Positions 32,838-42,496 of a stretch of 64,000 nucleotides of DNA are shown here, one piece after another (position 1 is the first letter of the stretch; the number at the start of each line of letters is the position of its first letter). The position numbers and the translations under genes are program-made. The notes under the pieces were generated by a model. It had not been told where the DNA came from, searched no databases, and was given only the letters and a program-made list of their open reading frames with translations. Source of the stretch: Runella defluvii (lineage in GTDB: Bacteria; Bacteroidota; Bacteroidia; Cytophagales; Spirosomataceae); contig NZ_JACIBY010000009.1 in assembly GCF_014195535.1 (NCBI RefSeq), positions 86,633 to 150,632 on the forward strand, in the 5' to 3' direction.

Positions 32838-33193
32838 TTGTTTTCAGTTTGTTTTTTTCCAACTAATCCACTGCGCTTACGCTCAGCATAAGTTACGTGG
32901 TGCTTTTCCATAGCAACTGTCAAATAACGCATAACGCGCTCATCGCGACGGAATTCAGTCTCAACCGTTTGGATAAGGCTAGGCTCCGACTTGAACTCAA
33001 TCAAGTGATAAAAACCAGTGTTTTTGTTTTGGATTGGGTAGGCCAATTTCTTGAGCCCCCAACTCTCTTCGTGTACGAGTTCCGCGCCGTTATCGGTAAG
33101 GAGTTTGCGGAACTTATCAACGGTGTCCTTCATCTGTTGATCAGATAAAACGGGAGTCATAATGAACACCATCTCATACTGTTTTGTGAACAT
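32834..33193 (-). CDS. rpsF: 30S ribosomal protein S6
   Basis: A 119-residue small-subunit protein and first gene of the operon. Family blocks are [40 protein letters not shown] and [20 protein letters not shown]. The C-terminal tail is charged ([16 protein letters not shown]). A well-formed Bacteroidota promoter precedes it. Confidence 0.97.
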   Translation of the reverse strand: MFTKQYEMVFIMTPVLSDQQMKDTVDKFRKLLTDNGAELVHEESWGLKKLAYPIQNKNTGFYHLIEFKSEPSLIQTVETEFRRDERVMRYLTVAMEKHHVTYAERKRSGLVGKKQTENN

Positions 33194-33244
33194 ACTGAGA
33201 ATTGTTAAATGTGTATAAAAATAAACTCATTGAAAATGAGCCCG

Positions 33245-33276
33245 CAAAGGTAGTGTTTTAATTCTAAAATCTCAAA
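33245..33276 (-). promoter_or_regulatory. Promoter of the rpsF operon
   Basis: On the minus strand TTTG (33273-33276), 20 bases, then TACCTTTG (33245-33252) match both halves of the Bacteroidota housekeeping promoter (TTTG at -33, TAnnTTTG at -7). The start site would be near 33238, leaving a leader of about 45 bases that contains a small CTCATT/AATGAG hairpin. Confidence 0.75.
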
Positions 33277-33377
33277 TATTACGACCCATTTAGTTGGAAA
33301 ATAAAAAAAGAACTGTAGTTTTGATACTCAAACTACACGTTTTTATAGCTTAAAATGTCCACAAACGCCATTTTGCC

Positions 33378-35441
33378 ATGCCTACCCCTAACATTCAGCT
33401 AACAAGCGACTTCAAAAAGATGACGACCAAAGCCATTTTGGCGATTTCCTTCTTTGTTATAGTGTATCTAATTTTAATTGTGTTGGCTATTGGCCTCACA
33501 CTTTTAAGCAGTTACTTAGGTATCATGTTTATTACCCTCAAAGTACAATGGATCACCATTGCGGTAGGCATTGGACTTATCGTTATGGGATTGCTTGTTC
33601 TTTTGTTTTTGTTAAAGTTCATGTTCAAAAAACACATAGTGGACCGCTCTCACTTAGTCGAACTTACAGCAGAAAGCGACCCTCATCTATTTGCCTTCAT
33701 AGATTCCCTTGTTAAAGAAGTTGGTACTCAGTTCCCAAAGAAAATTTATCTTTCTGCCGACGTCAATGCCTGTGTTTTTTACGATTCTAGCTTCTGGAGT
33801 ATGTTTTTACCCATTCGCAAAAACCTCCAAATAGGATTGGCGCTTGTCAATTCTGTTTCGGTACATGAGTTTAAAGCCATACTTGCGCATGAGTTTGGGC
33901 ACTTTTCTCAACGGAGTATGAAGATTGGGAGTTACGTGTATAACGTTAACCAAATTATTTATAACATGCTTTATGAAAACAACTGGTACGGGACCCTAGC
34001 TCAGAAAATTGCGGATATACACGCGATTATTGGCTTTTTCGTCATGGTGGCGGTTAAAATCATCCAAGGTATTCAATTTATCCTCCGCAAAGTTTACGAG
34101 GTCGTCAACCTCAGTTACATGAGCCTTTCTCGTGAAATGGAATTTCACGCCGACGAAGTAGCGGCTCACATTGCAGGTTCTAAACCTTTAATTACTTCGC
34201 TTTTACGTTTTAGCCTCGCCGACGAGGCCTATAATAATGTACTCAGTTACTATGATGAAAGGTTTACCGAAGCCGTTACGACTAACAATATTTACCCACA
34301 ACACTATTTTGTGCTCAATTTTTTGGGCAAGGAAAATGGGCTCCCTGTTGTGAATCAATTACCCATGGTGGGACTAGAACAACTCAATCGTTACAATAAG
34401 TCAAAATTGGTAATTACTGATCAATGGGCCTCCCACCCAAGTACCGAAGATAGGATTAAACGGCTAGAACAGCTTGACCTTTTGCCAACTCACGAAGATT
34501 TGCGACCTGCATCAGCCGTATTCAGCCATATTGAAGCCCATCAGCAACTTCTTACACAAAAGATTTTCTCTACCGTAGTTTATTCAAAACCAACGACTGA
34601 GCTTCCAGCCCAGAAATTCGCAGCGGATTATACGGAGAACTATCATAAACGTCGGTTTAGCTCGTTTTTTAACGGGTACTTCGACAGCCAAAATTTACTT
34701 ACCCAACTTCCCAATGAACCTTCGAACTTCGCGCCAAACCGCAATTTAGATGAGTTATTTGGGGCAAAAATGCTAGAAACCCTCAACAACACCATGGCAC
34801 TAAGCTATGATTTAATCATCCTTAAACAAATTGCAGAAGATAACACAGGTATCAAAACCTTTGACTATGACGGGGTCAAATACACTGTCAATGACCTAGC
34901 CCAACTCCTGCCCTCATTGGAAAAAGAGTTAGATGAATTAAAAGTAAAAGTTGAAGAAAACGACCACGCGATTTACCATTATTTTCATCACTTGGCTACC
35001 CAAAAAGGAGAAATTGAGCAGTTTAACGTGGTATATCGTTCGTTTATCGAATTTGACAGATGGAGTGATGAAGCAATGGCGATTTCAGGCAAATTGTCTG
35101 ATTCACTTCAATTTATACAAGAAACCACGCCCTTCGAGACGATTAGAGAAAACTTAATAACGGTAGGCAAAATAGAAGGCGATTTTAAGCAACACATTGG
35201 AAAGCTTTTAGATTTTTCGCTCGTTGAGACGGAATTGTCCCCTCAAATGAAGGAAAGTTTCAAAAAATACCTCTCAAAGACGTGGGATTATTTTACCCAA
35301 CCTAGCTATGACGACGAAGCTATCAATGTCCTTTTTGATGCCATTCGTAACTTCAATACGGCCGTTACGAGGGGCTACTTTCTGTACAAAAAACAGGTAT
35401 TATATTTCTATGAAAGCCTAGTATCTGCCCCTCTCGACTAG
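33378..35441 (+). CDS. M48-family membrane metalloprotease
   Basis: This 687-residue protein has two strong N-terminal membrane segments (about residues 17-45 and 52-76) and an M48 zinc protease domain. The zinc site is His171-Glu172-x-x-His175 in AILAHEFGHFSQ, with the third ligand Glu in REMEFHADEVAA. The ~400-residue C-terminal part is helical and of unknown role, giving a protein about twice the size of HtpX. It probably takes part in membrane protein quality control. Its stop overlaps the stop of the convergent DUF1684 gene within the shared word CTAG. Confidence 0.88.
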   Translation: MPTPNIQLTSDFKKMTTKAILAISFFVIVYLILIVLAIGLTLLSSYLGIMFITLKVQWITIAVGIGLIVMGLLVLLFLLKFMFKKHIVDRSHLVELTAESDPHLFAFIDSLVKEVGTQFPKKIYLSADVNACVFYDSSFWSMFLPIRKNLQIGLALVNSVSVHEFKAILAHEFGHFSQRSMKIGSYVYNVNQIIYNMLYENNWYGTLAQKIADIHAIIGFFVMVAVKIIQGIQFILRKVYEVVNLSYMSLSREMEFHADEVAAHIAGSKPLITSLLRFSLADEAYNNVLSYYDERFTEAVTTNNIYPQHYFVLNFLGKENGLPVVNQLPMVGLEQLNRYNKSKLVITDQWASHPSTEDRIKRLEQLDLLPTHEDLRPASAVFSHIEAHQQLLTQKIFSTVVYSKPTTELPAQKFAADYTENYHKRRFSSFFNGYFDSQNLLTQLPNEPSNFAPNRNLDELFGAKMLETLNNTMALSYDLIILKQIAEDNTGIKTFDYDGVKYTVNDLAQLLPSLEKELDELKVKVEENDHAIYHYFHHLATQKGEIEQFNVVYRSFIEFDRWSDEAMAISGKLSDSLQFIQETTPFETIRENLITVGKIEGDFKQHIGKLLDFSLVETELSPQMKESFKKYLSKTWDYFTQPSYDDEAINVLFDAIRNFNTAVTRGYFLYKKQVLYFYESLVSAPLD

Positions 35442-36331
35442 TGCATCTTAGCATCTTTCTCTCCCGCTTCTACTCGTATTGCAAGGTTATTTTCGGCAGG
35501 AGGCAATGGACAAGTCGCGTAAGGACTAAACGCACAGGGTGGATTGATAGACTTGTTAAAGTCCAATACGACATTTCCTGCCTCGTCGGGCACATCTGTG
35601 TATAAAAAGCGCCCTGCACCGTAGGTTTCGTGGGAAGTAGTTTTGTCCTTGAAAATAATAAACAATCGTCCACCTCCTGCGTCTGTCGCAGCTAGGCGAT
35701 ACGTTTTTCCGTTATGTTGAAACACAGCATGACCCACCAACGATTGTTGGCTTACCAATCCCAATACATCAGTAATGGCAATGGTGCGTGGAGTAGCTGG
35801 TTTTTCAAGCTTTGCCTTTATTTTCCACGATTCATTGACCACAAACCGCTCAACACCTTTAAAATGCGCCAAAGCGGGATGTTCCAAATCCCGAAGTCGA
35901 ATGCCATATTTTGGTCCACGTTTGATGATAAACCACCGAAGAGCGCCTTGTTCCATGGTAGTTGTTTTGCCCTCCTCAAACACAAATTCGGGAGAAGTTT
36001 CTACCTCAATCAGTTTTACCTGTGCATCTGAATGCGCCTTGAAGCTCACTTTGCCATCACGGAGTACTAGCGTCCCTACTTGTTTTGATGCTTTTTTTGG
36101 AAAAACAATGTCATTTTTCTCGTCGCTTCCAAAGGTATTATCTCCTTCTTTCAGCCAAAATAAACCTGCGAGGTTCAACCAACCTTCTTCACTTTTCAGC
36201 CCATCCATGCGTTTTTGATGCCACTGATTTATTTCATTTTGGTACGTTCCTTCCTCGTTGTTTGGGATAAAACTTACCAATAAAACACTGAAGCCTAGCG
36301 CTAAAAAAAGAAGTACAGAATTGGTTTTCAT
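35438..36331 (-). CDS. DUF1684 family exported protein
   Basis: A 297-residue protein with a hydrophobic signal or anchor at residues 5-22 (VLLFLALGFSVLLVSFIP). DUF1684 hallmarks are GWLNLAGLFWLKEGDNTFGS, RWFIIKRGPKYGIRLRDLEH and the C-terminal NKSINPPCAFSPYATCPLPP. The last block, with its two cysteines, is the most conserved part of the family. Function is unknown. The next gene upstream (36335) abuts it, so the two are likely co-transcribed. Confidence 0.9.
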   Translation of the reverse strand: MKTNSVLLFLALGFSVLLVSFIPNNEEGTYQNEINQWHQKRMDGLKSEEGWLNLAGLFWLKEGDNTFGSDEKNDIVFPKKASKQVGTLVLRDGKVSFKAHSDAQVKLIEVETSPEFVFEEGKTTTMEQGALRWFIIKRGPKYGIRLRDLEHPALAHFKGVERFVVNESWKIKAKLEKPATPRTIAITDVLGLVSQQSLVGHAVFQHNGKTYRLAATDAGGGRLFIIFKDKTTSHETYGAGRFLYTDVPDEAGNVVLDFNKSINPPCAFSPYATCPLPPAENNLAIRVEAGEKDAKMH

Positions 36332-36334
36332 AAT

Positions 36335-36739
36335 TTAGTCTTCGGGGTATGGAATGAAAATAAAGCCAGCAAAATCGCCTTGAATGACAAATAAACAGCA
36401 GTATTCGTCGGGGTTTTTATAGTTTTCTTTGAACAATTCGATGGATTCAAGACCTACGAGATTGCGTTGGATAAATTCGTCTAACATGGAAGCGCGGTAC
36501 GACCATTCGTTTTCTAGCTCGGTTTTTCCAATCAGCAATACCCCAAGTTCTATCTCTTTTTGTACCGCCACAAAAATGGGGTGGGTGGAAAAGCCTCGCT
36601 TCCGAATTTGATAGGAAGCTTCTTTGAGCTGGTCAGAAACCTTGACAAAATCTTGTGATACTATCCCCAAAAGCTGTTTGTTTACTTCGGGTGAATTAGC
36701 ATCATCCATTAAGGTATTTTCGTTGCTGTGGTTAATCAT
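36335..36739 (-). CDS. Conserved protein of unknown function
   Basis: A 134-residue soluble protein; an ATG ten codons further in (36709) is an equally possible start. It is mixed alpha/beta with blocks SYQIRKRGFSTHPIFVAV, EIELGVLLIGKTELENEW and DEYCCLFVIQGDFAGFIFIP. I recognise no family. Its stop lies three bases before the DUF1684 start, which suggests an operon. Confidence 0.7.
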   Translation of the reverse strand: MINHSNENTLMDDANSPEVNKQLLGIVSQDFVKVSDQLKEASYQIRKRGFSTHPIFVAVQKEIELGVLLIGKTELENEWSYRASMLDEFIQRNLVGLESIELFKENYKNPDEYCCLFVIQGDFAGFIFIPYPED

Positions 36740-36788
36740 GTTTTTTGAATGTCGAATGTAAAAATTCAGATTATTGAATACAATCTGA

Positions 36789-38006
36789 CTAGAGCCGTGC
36801 TGCCAATAACAAGCTAAGGTCTTTGTGACGCATCGAAAACTTCTTGGCGATAAAAGGATTTGTCAACGTGCCACGGTGCGTATAAACTCCTTTACTAAAC
36901 CAACGACGCGCATACATCATTTCCTCAACGCCTCCTAACGAGCCCATTTTCAACAACATAGGCAAAAAGACGTTGCTCAACGTAACACTTGCCGTATGTG
37001 CCACCCGCGATGCAATGTTGGGCACACAATAATGAATGACGTCGTATTGTCGGTAAATTGGGTCTTTGTGGGTCGTAATTCGCGAGGTTTCGATGCAGCC
37101 TCCTTGGTCGATGGACACGTCGATAATCACCGAGTTGGGTTTCATTTTTGAGACCATTTCTTCGGTAACAACGTAAATATTTTGGCCGTCTTCGGGGCGC
37201 AGAGCACCAATAACGACATCGGCCCGCTGCACGGCTTCCGAAAGCGTATCTGACTCAATAATTGAGGTATAAATGTGCTGCCCAATGGCATATTTCAGCC
37301 GTTGGAGACGGTAAATGTGTTGGTCAAAAATTTTGATTTCAGCCCCTAGCCCCAGCGCTGTACGGGCGGCGTATTCTGCCACAGTTCCCGCGCCGATGAT
37401 GACTACTTTGGTGGGTGGAACTCCCGTAATTCCGCCCAAAATTATCCCTCTCCCCTTGTTGGCACTGCTCAAATACTCGGCGGCAATAAGCATGACGGTA
37501 CTTCCTGCAATTTCGCTCAATGAACGTATCACAGGCTGACCGCCAGCGGGGTCTTCAATGTACTCGTAGCCAAGTGCCGTAATATTTTTCTGATTGAGGT
37601 GTTCAAAATATGAACGGTCGCGGGTGGGAAGATTGAGCGCCGAAATAATGGTTTGGCCATTTTTCAGGATTCCAAACTCTTGCTCTACGAGGGGTTCAAT
37701 TTTAAGGATTAAATCACTCGTAAAAACTTCTTGGGGCGAAAACACAATCTGCGCTCCAGCTTCGCTGTACTCATTATCGGGAAACTGAGCCCCTTCTCCC
37801 GCTCCCTTTTCCACAACGACTCGGTGACCATTTCGAACCAAAATCGCCACGGCTTCGGGCGTCAGTGCAATGCGGTTTTCTTGCAGAGATATTTCTTTTG
37901 GAAGCCCAATCAACAAGCTTTGCTGGCTTGTTTTGAGCGGGGCAAGCGCTTCTTGCGGATACAAAGCTGTTTGTTGCGCCAATTCGCCAAAACCCATCAT
38001 GTCCAA
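36789..38006 (-). CDS. ald: Alanine dehydrogenase
   Basis: A 405-residue NAD-dependent enzyme interconverting alanine and pyruvate plus ammonia. The N-terminal catalytic part has GLPKEISLQENRIALTPEAV and the ALGYEYIED block. The Rossmann domain starts at VVIIGAGTVAEYAARTALGL. The substrate-side block VSIDQGGCIETS and HYCVPNIASRVAHTAS are family typical. The sequence begins with an extra ~30 residues before the usual start. Transhydrogenase alpha subunits share this fold but would carry PntB nearby. Confidence 0.87.
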   Translation of the reverse strand: MDMMGFGELAQQTALYPQEALAPLKTSQQSLLIGLPKEISLQENRIALTPEAVAILVRNGHRVVVEKGAGEGAQFPDNEYSEAGAQIVFSPQEVFTSDLILKIEPLVEQEFGILKNGQTIISALNLPTRDRSYFEHLNQKNITALGYEYIEDPAGGQPVIRSLSEIAGSTVMLIAAEYLSSANKGRGIILGGITGVPPTKVVIIGAGTVAEYAARTALGLGAEIKIFDQHIYRLQRLKYAIGQHIYTSIIESDTLSEAVQRADVVIGALRPEDGQNIYVVTEEMVSKMKPNSVIIDVSIDQGGCIETSRITTHKDPIYRQYDVIHYCVPNIASRVAHTASVTLSNVFLPMLLKMGSLGGVEEMMYARRWFSKGVYTHRGTLTNPFIAKKFSMRHKDLSLLLAARL

Positions 38007-38030
38007 ATTAGTCGATTTACGTTTGTTGAT

Positions 38031-38462
38031 TTATGCTTTTTTGAGAACCTCCAGTTTCCGAAACCCATCTGGCAGGCTCGAAATATGGATTTCTACGTAA
38101 CTTTCTGGTAAAAGTTCTTCGATTCGGTCGGGCCATTCAATCAAACAAATATAGCCAGAATCGAGGTATTCTTCAACCCCAATATCGTACGCCTCAGCCG
38201 TATTTTTTAGTCTATAACAATCAAAATGGTAAATCGTTTCCCCATCGGCGGTGATATATTCATTCACAATCGAAAACGTCGGACTTTGAACGTTATTCAT
38301 CACCCCCATGACCTTGCCTAGCGCCTTCACAAACGTTGTTTTTCCCGCTCCCATGGCTCCATTCAATAGCCAAATGGTTTCGTTCCCACAAGCTTGCAGG
38401 ACTTTGGCGGCCACCTCTTCGATGTCTTCTAACCCAAAACGTTCGATGCTTAACAATGTCAT
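38031..38462 (-). CDS. tsaE: tRNA threonylcarbamoyladenosine biosynthesis ATPase TsaE
   Basis: A 143-residue P-loop ATPase needed, with TsaB and TsaD, to make t6A37 in tRNAs that read ANN codons. The Walker A is GAMGAGKTTF (residues 35-44), followed by VQSPTFSIVNEY and YHFDCYRL, both diagnostic. It starts one base after the stop of the SGNH-protein gene and is 24 bases from ald, so the three genes may be co-transcribed. Confidence 0.95.
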   Translation of the reverse strand: MTLLSIERFGLEDIEEVAAKVLQACGNETIWLLNGAMGAGKTTFVKALGKVMGVMNNVQSPTFSIVNEYITADGETIYHFDCYRLKNTAEAYDIGVEEYLDSGYICLIEWPDRIEELLPESYVEIHISSLPDGFRKLEVLKKA

Positions 38463-38463
38463 T

Positions 38464-39708
38464 TTAAAGTACGCCTTGTTTTTTAAGATCTTTGGTCAAT
38501 TGCTCCATCAACAACCGATGTGCCTCAGGATTGGGGTGTCCATCGTACGTAAGCTGGTATTGTTTTGCTGGATAGGGAAAAAGCTGACGATAATCCAGCA
38601 CTTTCATGCCCCGTTCTTTCAATAGAGCAGGCATAGGTGAATCCTTTTTCAAGGCATCGGGGTACAAAATCACGTAGAACTTATCGTTTTTAAACTGCTT
38701 TTTGTACTCGTCTTCCGTTGCTTTAATCAAATTTGCCGTCAATTCGTAATCTTTCGGGCGATACACAAAAGGAAAATCCATCGCAAAATGCTGACGAACT
38801 TTGCTTTTAAACAACATCATTCCAAAACGGTATTTCAAAGGGTGTGCAAACCGATAGACCCCTTGCGTTTGCATGTTTTTTTCATCAATATCGGGAAAAT
38901 AGCCATCGTACATGCCAATCCAGCCTACCGACGGAATAGCTCGGTTGACGTGGTCTTCGATGTAGGTATAAATCCCAATACCGTCTTTTTGAGCCACTTG
39001 TTGCACAACATTTTGGTGCTGCAAACGAGCCAGTGCATGTCGCGGAGAATAACCAAAGAAGCCATAATTGTACGCCTGAACGTCAGCGTTGTCTTTTTGG
39101 AAATAATAAGGCATGGTTTCATTGTCGCGCACGGCATCTCCGTAGGTAAACGAGCACCCAAAAAACAGCGCATATTTATTTCGCACAGTGTGTGCAGAAT
39201 CGGCAAAAGGCGTAATCCGCCGCGAGAACGAATCGACCTTCATCGGAATTTGAATAAAAGGCTTTCCGTCCAGCGTTTTGGCCCAAACAAAAGTATGATT
39301 TGGAATGGGCTTACGTCCCAAAAATTCGTCAAAAGCATAGCTCGAATCATACGCAGGACCAGCGTACTGAGGCCCCGTTGGGGTGGTAGGTTGTTTTTGA
39401 CCCGCATCATGTATCCATCCAACGGCCGTTTCCACCCCCAAAATCACGAGTACAATCGTTACCACCGAAAGTAGGATATTTTGCAAAAGAGGTGATGAAT
39501 TTCTGATGAGTAGCGACAACGCCACCAACGACACCGCCCAAGCGGCTACGCGAAAGCCAATCAGGCGCAAATCGTAGTCAAACCAAACGCCATCACCGTT
39601 TCCCACAAAAAACTCAACCCCGATAAGCACCACTAACAACAGCGTCACTAGCGATATAAAAACGCCCAGTCGGGCAAGCAATGTCTTATTTTTTTCAAAA
39701 AATTGCAT
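38464..39708 (-). CDS. Membrane-anchored SGNH-hydrolase-like protein
   Basis: The ATG at 39708 gives 414 residues; an earlier in-frame ATG at 39747 lies upstream of a promoter element and is unlikely. Three N-terminal membrane segments (about residues 10-30, 42-60 and 68-88) precede an extracytoplasmic domain. SGNH-type catalytic blocks are visible: Ser186 in FFGCSFTYGD and the C-terminal Asp389/His391 in YDGHPNPEAH. Relatives act on O-acetyl groups of surface polysaccharides, but the substrate here is unknown. Confidence 0.75.
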   Translation of the reverse strand: MQFFEKNKTLLARLGVFISLVTLLLVVLIGVEFFVGNGDGVWFDYDLRLIGFRVAAWAVSLVALSLLIRNSSPLLQNILLSVVTIVLVILGVETAVGWIHDAGQKQPTTPTGPQYAGPAYDSSYAFDEFLGRKPIPNHTFVWAKTLDGKPFIQIPMKVDSFSRRITPFADSAHTVRNKYALFFGCSFTYGDAVRDNETMPYYFQKDNADVQAYNYGFFGYSPRHALARLQHQNVVQQVAQKDGIGIYTYIEDHVNRAIPSVGWIGMYDGYFPDIDEKNMQTQGVYRFAHPLKYRFGMMLFKSKVRQHFAMDFPFVYRPKDYELTANLIKATEDEYKKQFKNDKFYVILYPDALKKDSPMPALLKERGMKVLDYRQLFPYPAKQYQLTYDGHPNPEAHRLLMEQLTKDLKKQGVL

Positions 39709-39736
39709 TCGTAAAAAGCTGTTCAAAATGAGCCCA

Positions 39737-39744
39737 CAAAGGTA
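39737..39744 (-). promoter_or_regulatory. -7 promoter element of the SGNH-protein gene
   Basis: TACCTTTG on the minus strand fits TAnnTTTG and lies about 29 bases before ATG 39708. The 20 bases 39725-39744 match those at the rpsF promoter in 19 positions. Confidence 0.55.
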
Positions 39745-39801
39745 CAAATTAATCCTACGCCCGCAGTCCTGCTCGCACGTATTTTATCCCCAACTTTACA
39801 G

Positions 39802-39809
39802 TAACTTTG
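39802..39809 (+). promoter_or_regulatory. -7 promoter element of the oxidoreductase gene
   Basis: TAACTTTG fits TAnnTTTG and lies 45 bases before ATG 39855, divergent from the element at 39737. No good -33 word is seen. Confidence 0.45.
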
Positions 39810-39854
39810 TCGTAAAAAACGCTTCGGTAAGAAAGAAAACGCATTTTTAGTCGC

Positions 39855-40904
39855 ATGAACTCACCACTTGACCCCGTTGTAAATGTCGGATTAATTGGGT
39901 TTGGCCTTTCGGGACGGTACTTCCACGCCCCTTTTTTAGCCACAAATCCACATTTTAAACTTTCAAAAGTTGTTACCCGCAACACCACTTCTGTCCACGA
40001 TTTTGACCCAACTATTGCCGTTGTAGGCAGTGCAGAAGCGCTTTTGGCCGATTCAGAAATCGACTTGGTGTTTATTTGTACCCCCAACGACCTCCACTTC
40101 CCCTACGCAAAAGCGGCTTTGGAGGCTGGCAAACACGTTGTTATCGAAAAACCTTTTACCAATACCACTGCCGAAGCTGATATTTTAATTGCATTGGCGG
40201 CAGAGAAAGGACTTACGATTACGGCTTATCAAAACCGCCGTTGGGACTCCGACTTCCTGACCATACAGGCGTTATTACGAGAAAATAAATTGGGCGATAT
40301 TGTAGAATACGAAGCTCATTTTGACCGTTTTCGCCCCGAAGTAGCCAAAGGTACCTGGAAAGAAGTGGCGTCGGCGGGCGCGGGTAATCTCTATAATTTG
40401 GGACCACATTTGATTGACCAAGCACTCGTACTTTTCGGAACACCCAAAAGCGTAACGGCCACCATCAAAACCATTCGTCCTGACGGAGAGACGGACGATT
40501 ATTTTGACATTCAAATGAACTATGCAGATAAACGCGTCATTTTGAAAGCCAGTCTGATGGTGTTCCAAAACGACCTTCGCTACATTATTCATGGCAATAA
40601 AGGCAGCTTTTTTAAGTCAGGATTGGATGTTCAGGAAGAAACGCTTCGCAAAAATGCGCTACCCAACACTGATGACTGGGGAAGCGAACCAGAAAAGCTT
40701 TGGGGAACACTTTATACCGAGGCAGGTGCGGAAATAATCCCGAGCCAAGCTGGGCATTATGCCCCTTTTTACGAAAATGTGTATCAAGCGATTGTCAATA
40801 AAGTGCCATTAGAGGTGACACCTCAACAAGCTCGAAATACCACCCGAGTGATGGAATTAGCCCTCGAAAGTAGTCAGTCGGGAAAAACTATCTCTTTTGA
40901 ATAA
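39855..40904 (+). CDS. Gfo/Idh/MocA-family oxidoreductase
   Basis: A 349-residue NAD(P)-dependent dehydrogenase. The Rossmann start is VGLIGFGLSGRYFHAPFL. The catalytic block is VVIEKPFTNT and the second domain has NLYNLGPHLIDQALVLFG. This subgroup (YdgJ/scyllo-inositol dehydrogenase-like) usually acts on inositols or sugars; the exact substrate is not clear. No signal peptide is present. It is divergent from the SGNH gene and appears monocistronic. Confidence 0.9.
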   Translation: MNSPLDPVVNVGLIGFGLSGRYFHAPFLATNPHFKLSKVVTRNTTSVHDFDPTIAVVGSAEALLADSEIDLVFICTPNDLHFPYAKAALEAGKHVVIEKPFTNTTAEADILIALAAEKGLTITAYQNRRWDSDFLTIQALLRENKLGDIVEYEAHFDRFRPEVAKGTWKEVASAGAGNLYNLGPHLIDQALVLFGTPKSVTATIKTIRPDGETDDYFDIQMNYADKRVILKASLMVFQNDLRYIIHGNKGSFFKSGLDVQEETLRKNALPNTDDWGSEPEKLWGTLYTEAGAEIIPSQAGHYAPFYENVYQAIVNKVPLEVTPQQARNTTRVMELALESSQSGKTISFE

Positions 40905-40959
40905 CAACTAGCGCTGGGTAGTCAACCTATCCAGCGCTATGTTTAGTACAAGTTTGTTT

Positions 40960-42324
40960 TTATTTAAACTTCGCTGCCAGTGTCACACTGTTTGCAACAA
41001 GCCCCGTGCTTCTCATATAATGCCCCACTCGCAATTCCAGCGAATTGAAGTGGTTCCAATTCATGACTCCGTTCAACGGCATGAGCTTAAACCCAGCGCC
41101 CACAAAATGCGACTGCAAGGCCGAAACGTCATAATCGCTGGTATGAAATTCGCTCGACGCCGAATTTTGTTGGTAAGGAGCGAAATAGTCAATCGCCGTT
41201 TGGGTATTAAAACGATAAAAAGGAGTGATGACAACGAACGGCGACATTCGGACTGAAGTTTCGAGGCTGGCCGTATGGGCCGTCATCCCCCAGTCATCTT
41301 GGTAAAAACGATAGGAAGTACGGAAAATAAATTTATCGCCCATAAAGTAATTGGCTCGAAGCGCAATTGGTAGCTTTATACGCGTCCCTGGTAGTTTTTC
41401 AAGCCCTTCGGAGCCATTATTGAAATACACACGGTGATAAGGCGTACTCAATAATCCTTGTTGGTACGATGGTTCGGCAATCAATGCCACTTGTAAGCGA
41501 GCATTGATAACTTGAGCCCAAGAAAACGCCGCTGAAAAAGATTGTCGCGGTTTGTAGTCAATCGGATTTGGGTCACTTTTGGCCCCAGACCCATATCCTA
41601 CTGGACGCAATTCTACTGGTAAAATAACCGACCACGTATCAAAAAATGCGTTGATTTTAACGCCAAATTCACGGTTATTATCGCGGGAGTTTTTTACAAA
41701 ATTAAGGCTCCCCCCCAACGATTTGTAATCGTATTCTGTAGAGGCCGAACCCGAAATCCCAAAGGTTGTTCTCGATTTTTCATCTTTCATCGACCAACCA
41801 ATCGTTGGATACACGCGTGTATCACGATAAGAGGCCGAAGTGAGCGAAATAACCGCATTGGGGTCGCTTGTCGTTCGCGAAGGTTTAGAACGTCCTCCAC
41901 CTTTACCCGAAGCCGACGTGACGGTCTGAGTTACAGGCTGTATGTTGGTTGAAGAACCACTTGAAGAAGCGCCCGTCAAGGTACCTTGCGTTACTGGATT
42001 TGGATTTATTTTATCCGACGAAGCCGACGTGTAGGTATCCACCCCCATGTCCACGGTCAATGAGTGTTTGCGCTTTTTAGCATCCGTTTTCACCCATTTA
42101 AGATCCAGCGTATTTCCAAAATCAGTTAGTTTTTCGGTACCAATACCGCCAGTAACAGCAGAGTTATTACCATTTTGGTGATAATAACTTGAGACCAAAT
42201 TTACTTCTTCTAATTTTAGTTTTTTCACTTGGTAGTTTGAGTTCGTCGCGAGGCTTTTTTGTTGGGCATTAGCCCCGCACAAAAAACTCAAATAAAGTCC
42301 AACGGCAATGGTTAATTTTTTCAC
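40960..42324 (-). CDS. DUF3570 outer-membrane protein
   Basis: A GTG at 42324 gives 454 residues beginning with a signal peptide (MKKLTIAVGLYLSFLCGANA). The only nearby ATG is out of frame, and the open frame upstream adds 12 residues without purpose. DUF3570 blocks are LEEVNLVSSYYHQNGNNSAV, DMGVDTYTSASSDKI and many alternating hydrophobic strands, pointing to a beta-barrel. A Gly/Ser-rich loop (residues ~115-150) and the C-terminal strand SVTLAAKFK fit an outer-membrane porin. It usually travels with a DUF4266 lipoprotein gene, which is not found here. Confidence 0.85.
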   Translation of the reverse strand: MKKLTIAVGLYLSFLCGANAQQKSLATNSNYQVKKLKLEEVNLVSSYYHQNGNNSAVTGGIGTEKLTDFGNTLDLKWVKTDAKKRKHSLTVDMGVDTYTSASSDKINPNPVTQGTLTGASSSGSSTNIQPVTQTVTSASGKGGGRSKPSRTTSDPNAVISLTSASYRDTRVYPTIGWSMKDEKSRTTFGISGSASTEYDYKSLGGSLNFVKNSRDNNREFGVKINAFFDTWSVILPVELRPVGYGSGAKSDPNPIDYKPRQSFSAAFSWAQVINARLQVALIAEPSYQQGLLSTPYHRVYFNNGSEGLEKLPGTRIKLPIALRANYFMGDKFIFRTSYRFYQDDWGMTAHTASLETSVRMSPFVVITPFYRFNTQTAIDYFAPYQQNSASSEFHTSDYDVSALQSHFVGAGFKLMPLNGVMNWNHFNSLELRVGHYMRSTGLVANSVTLAAKFK

Positions 42325-42440
42325 TTGAAATTCATAGGTTAAAAAAGAGTTTAGCCTCACAAGAAGCTTTCAGATAGACTATACGATGCCTACAATGTAA
42401 ACGTTGCGAAAACTGCTCTATTTTTTCTTTTAAAAAACAT

Positions 42441-42480
42441 AAAAACGGGGAAGCAAAGTCGCCTTTACTTCCCCGTTTTT
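42441..42480 (-). terminator. Terminator downstream of the hydroxyacid oxidase gene
   Basis: AAAAACGGGGAAG pairs with CTTCCCCGTTTTT, with a further four-base inner stem and a tetraloop TCGC. It separates the oxidase transcript from the DUF3570 gene on the same strand. Confidence 0.85.
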
Positions 42481-42496
42481 GAATTACAGCAAAAAT

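Noticed and set aside
32821-32862. Longer start for S18 at 32862
   Set aside because: It would overlap rpsF; a strong ribosome-binding site and the family N-terminus support 32820.
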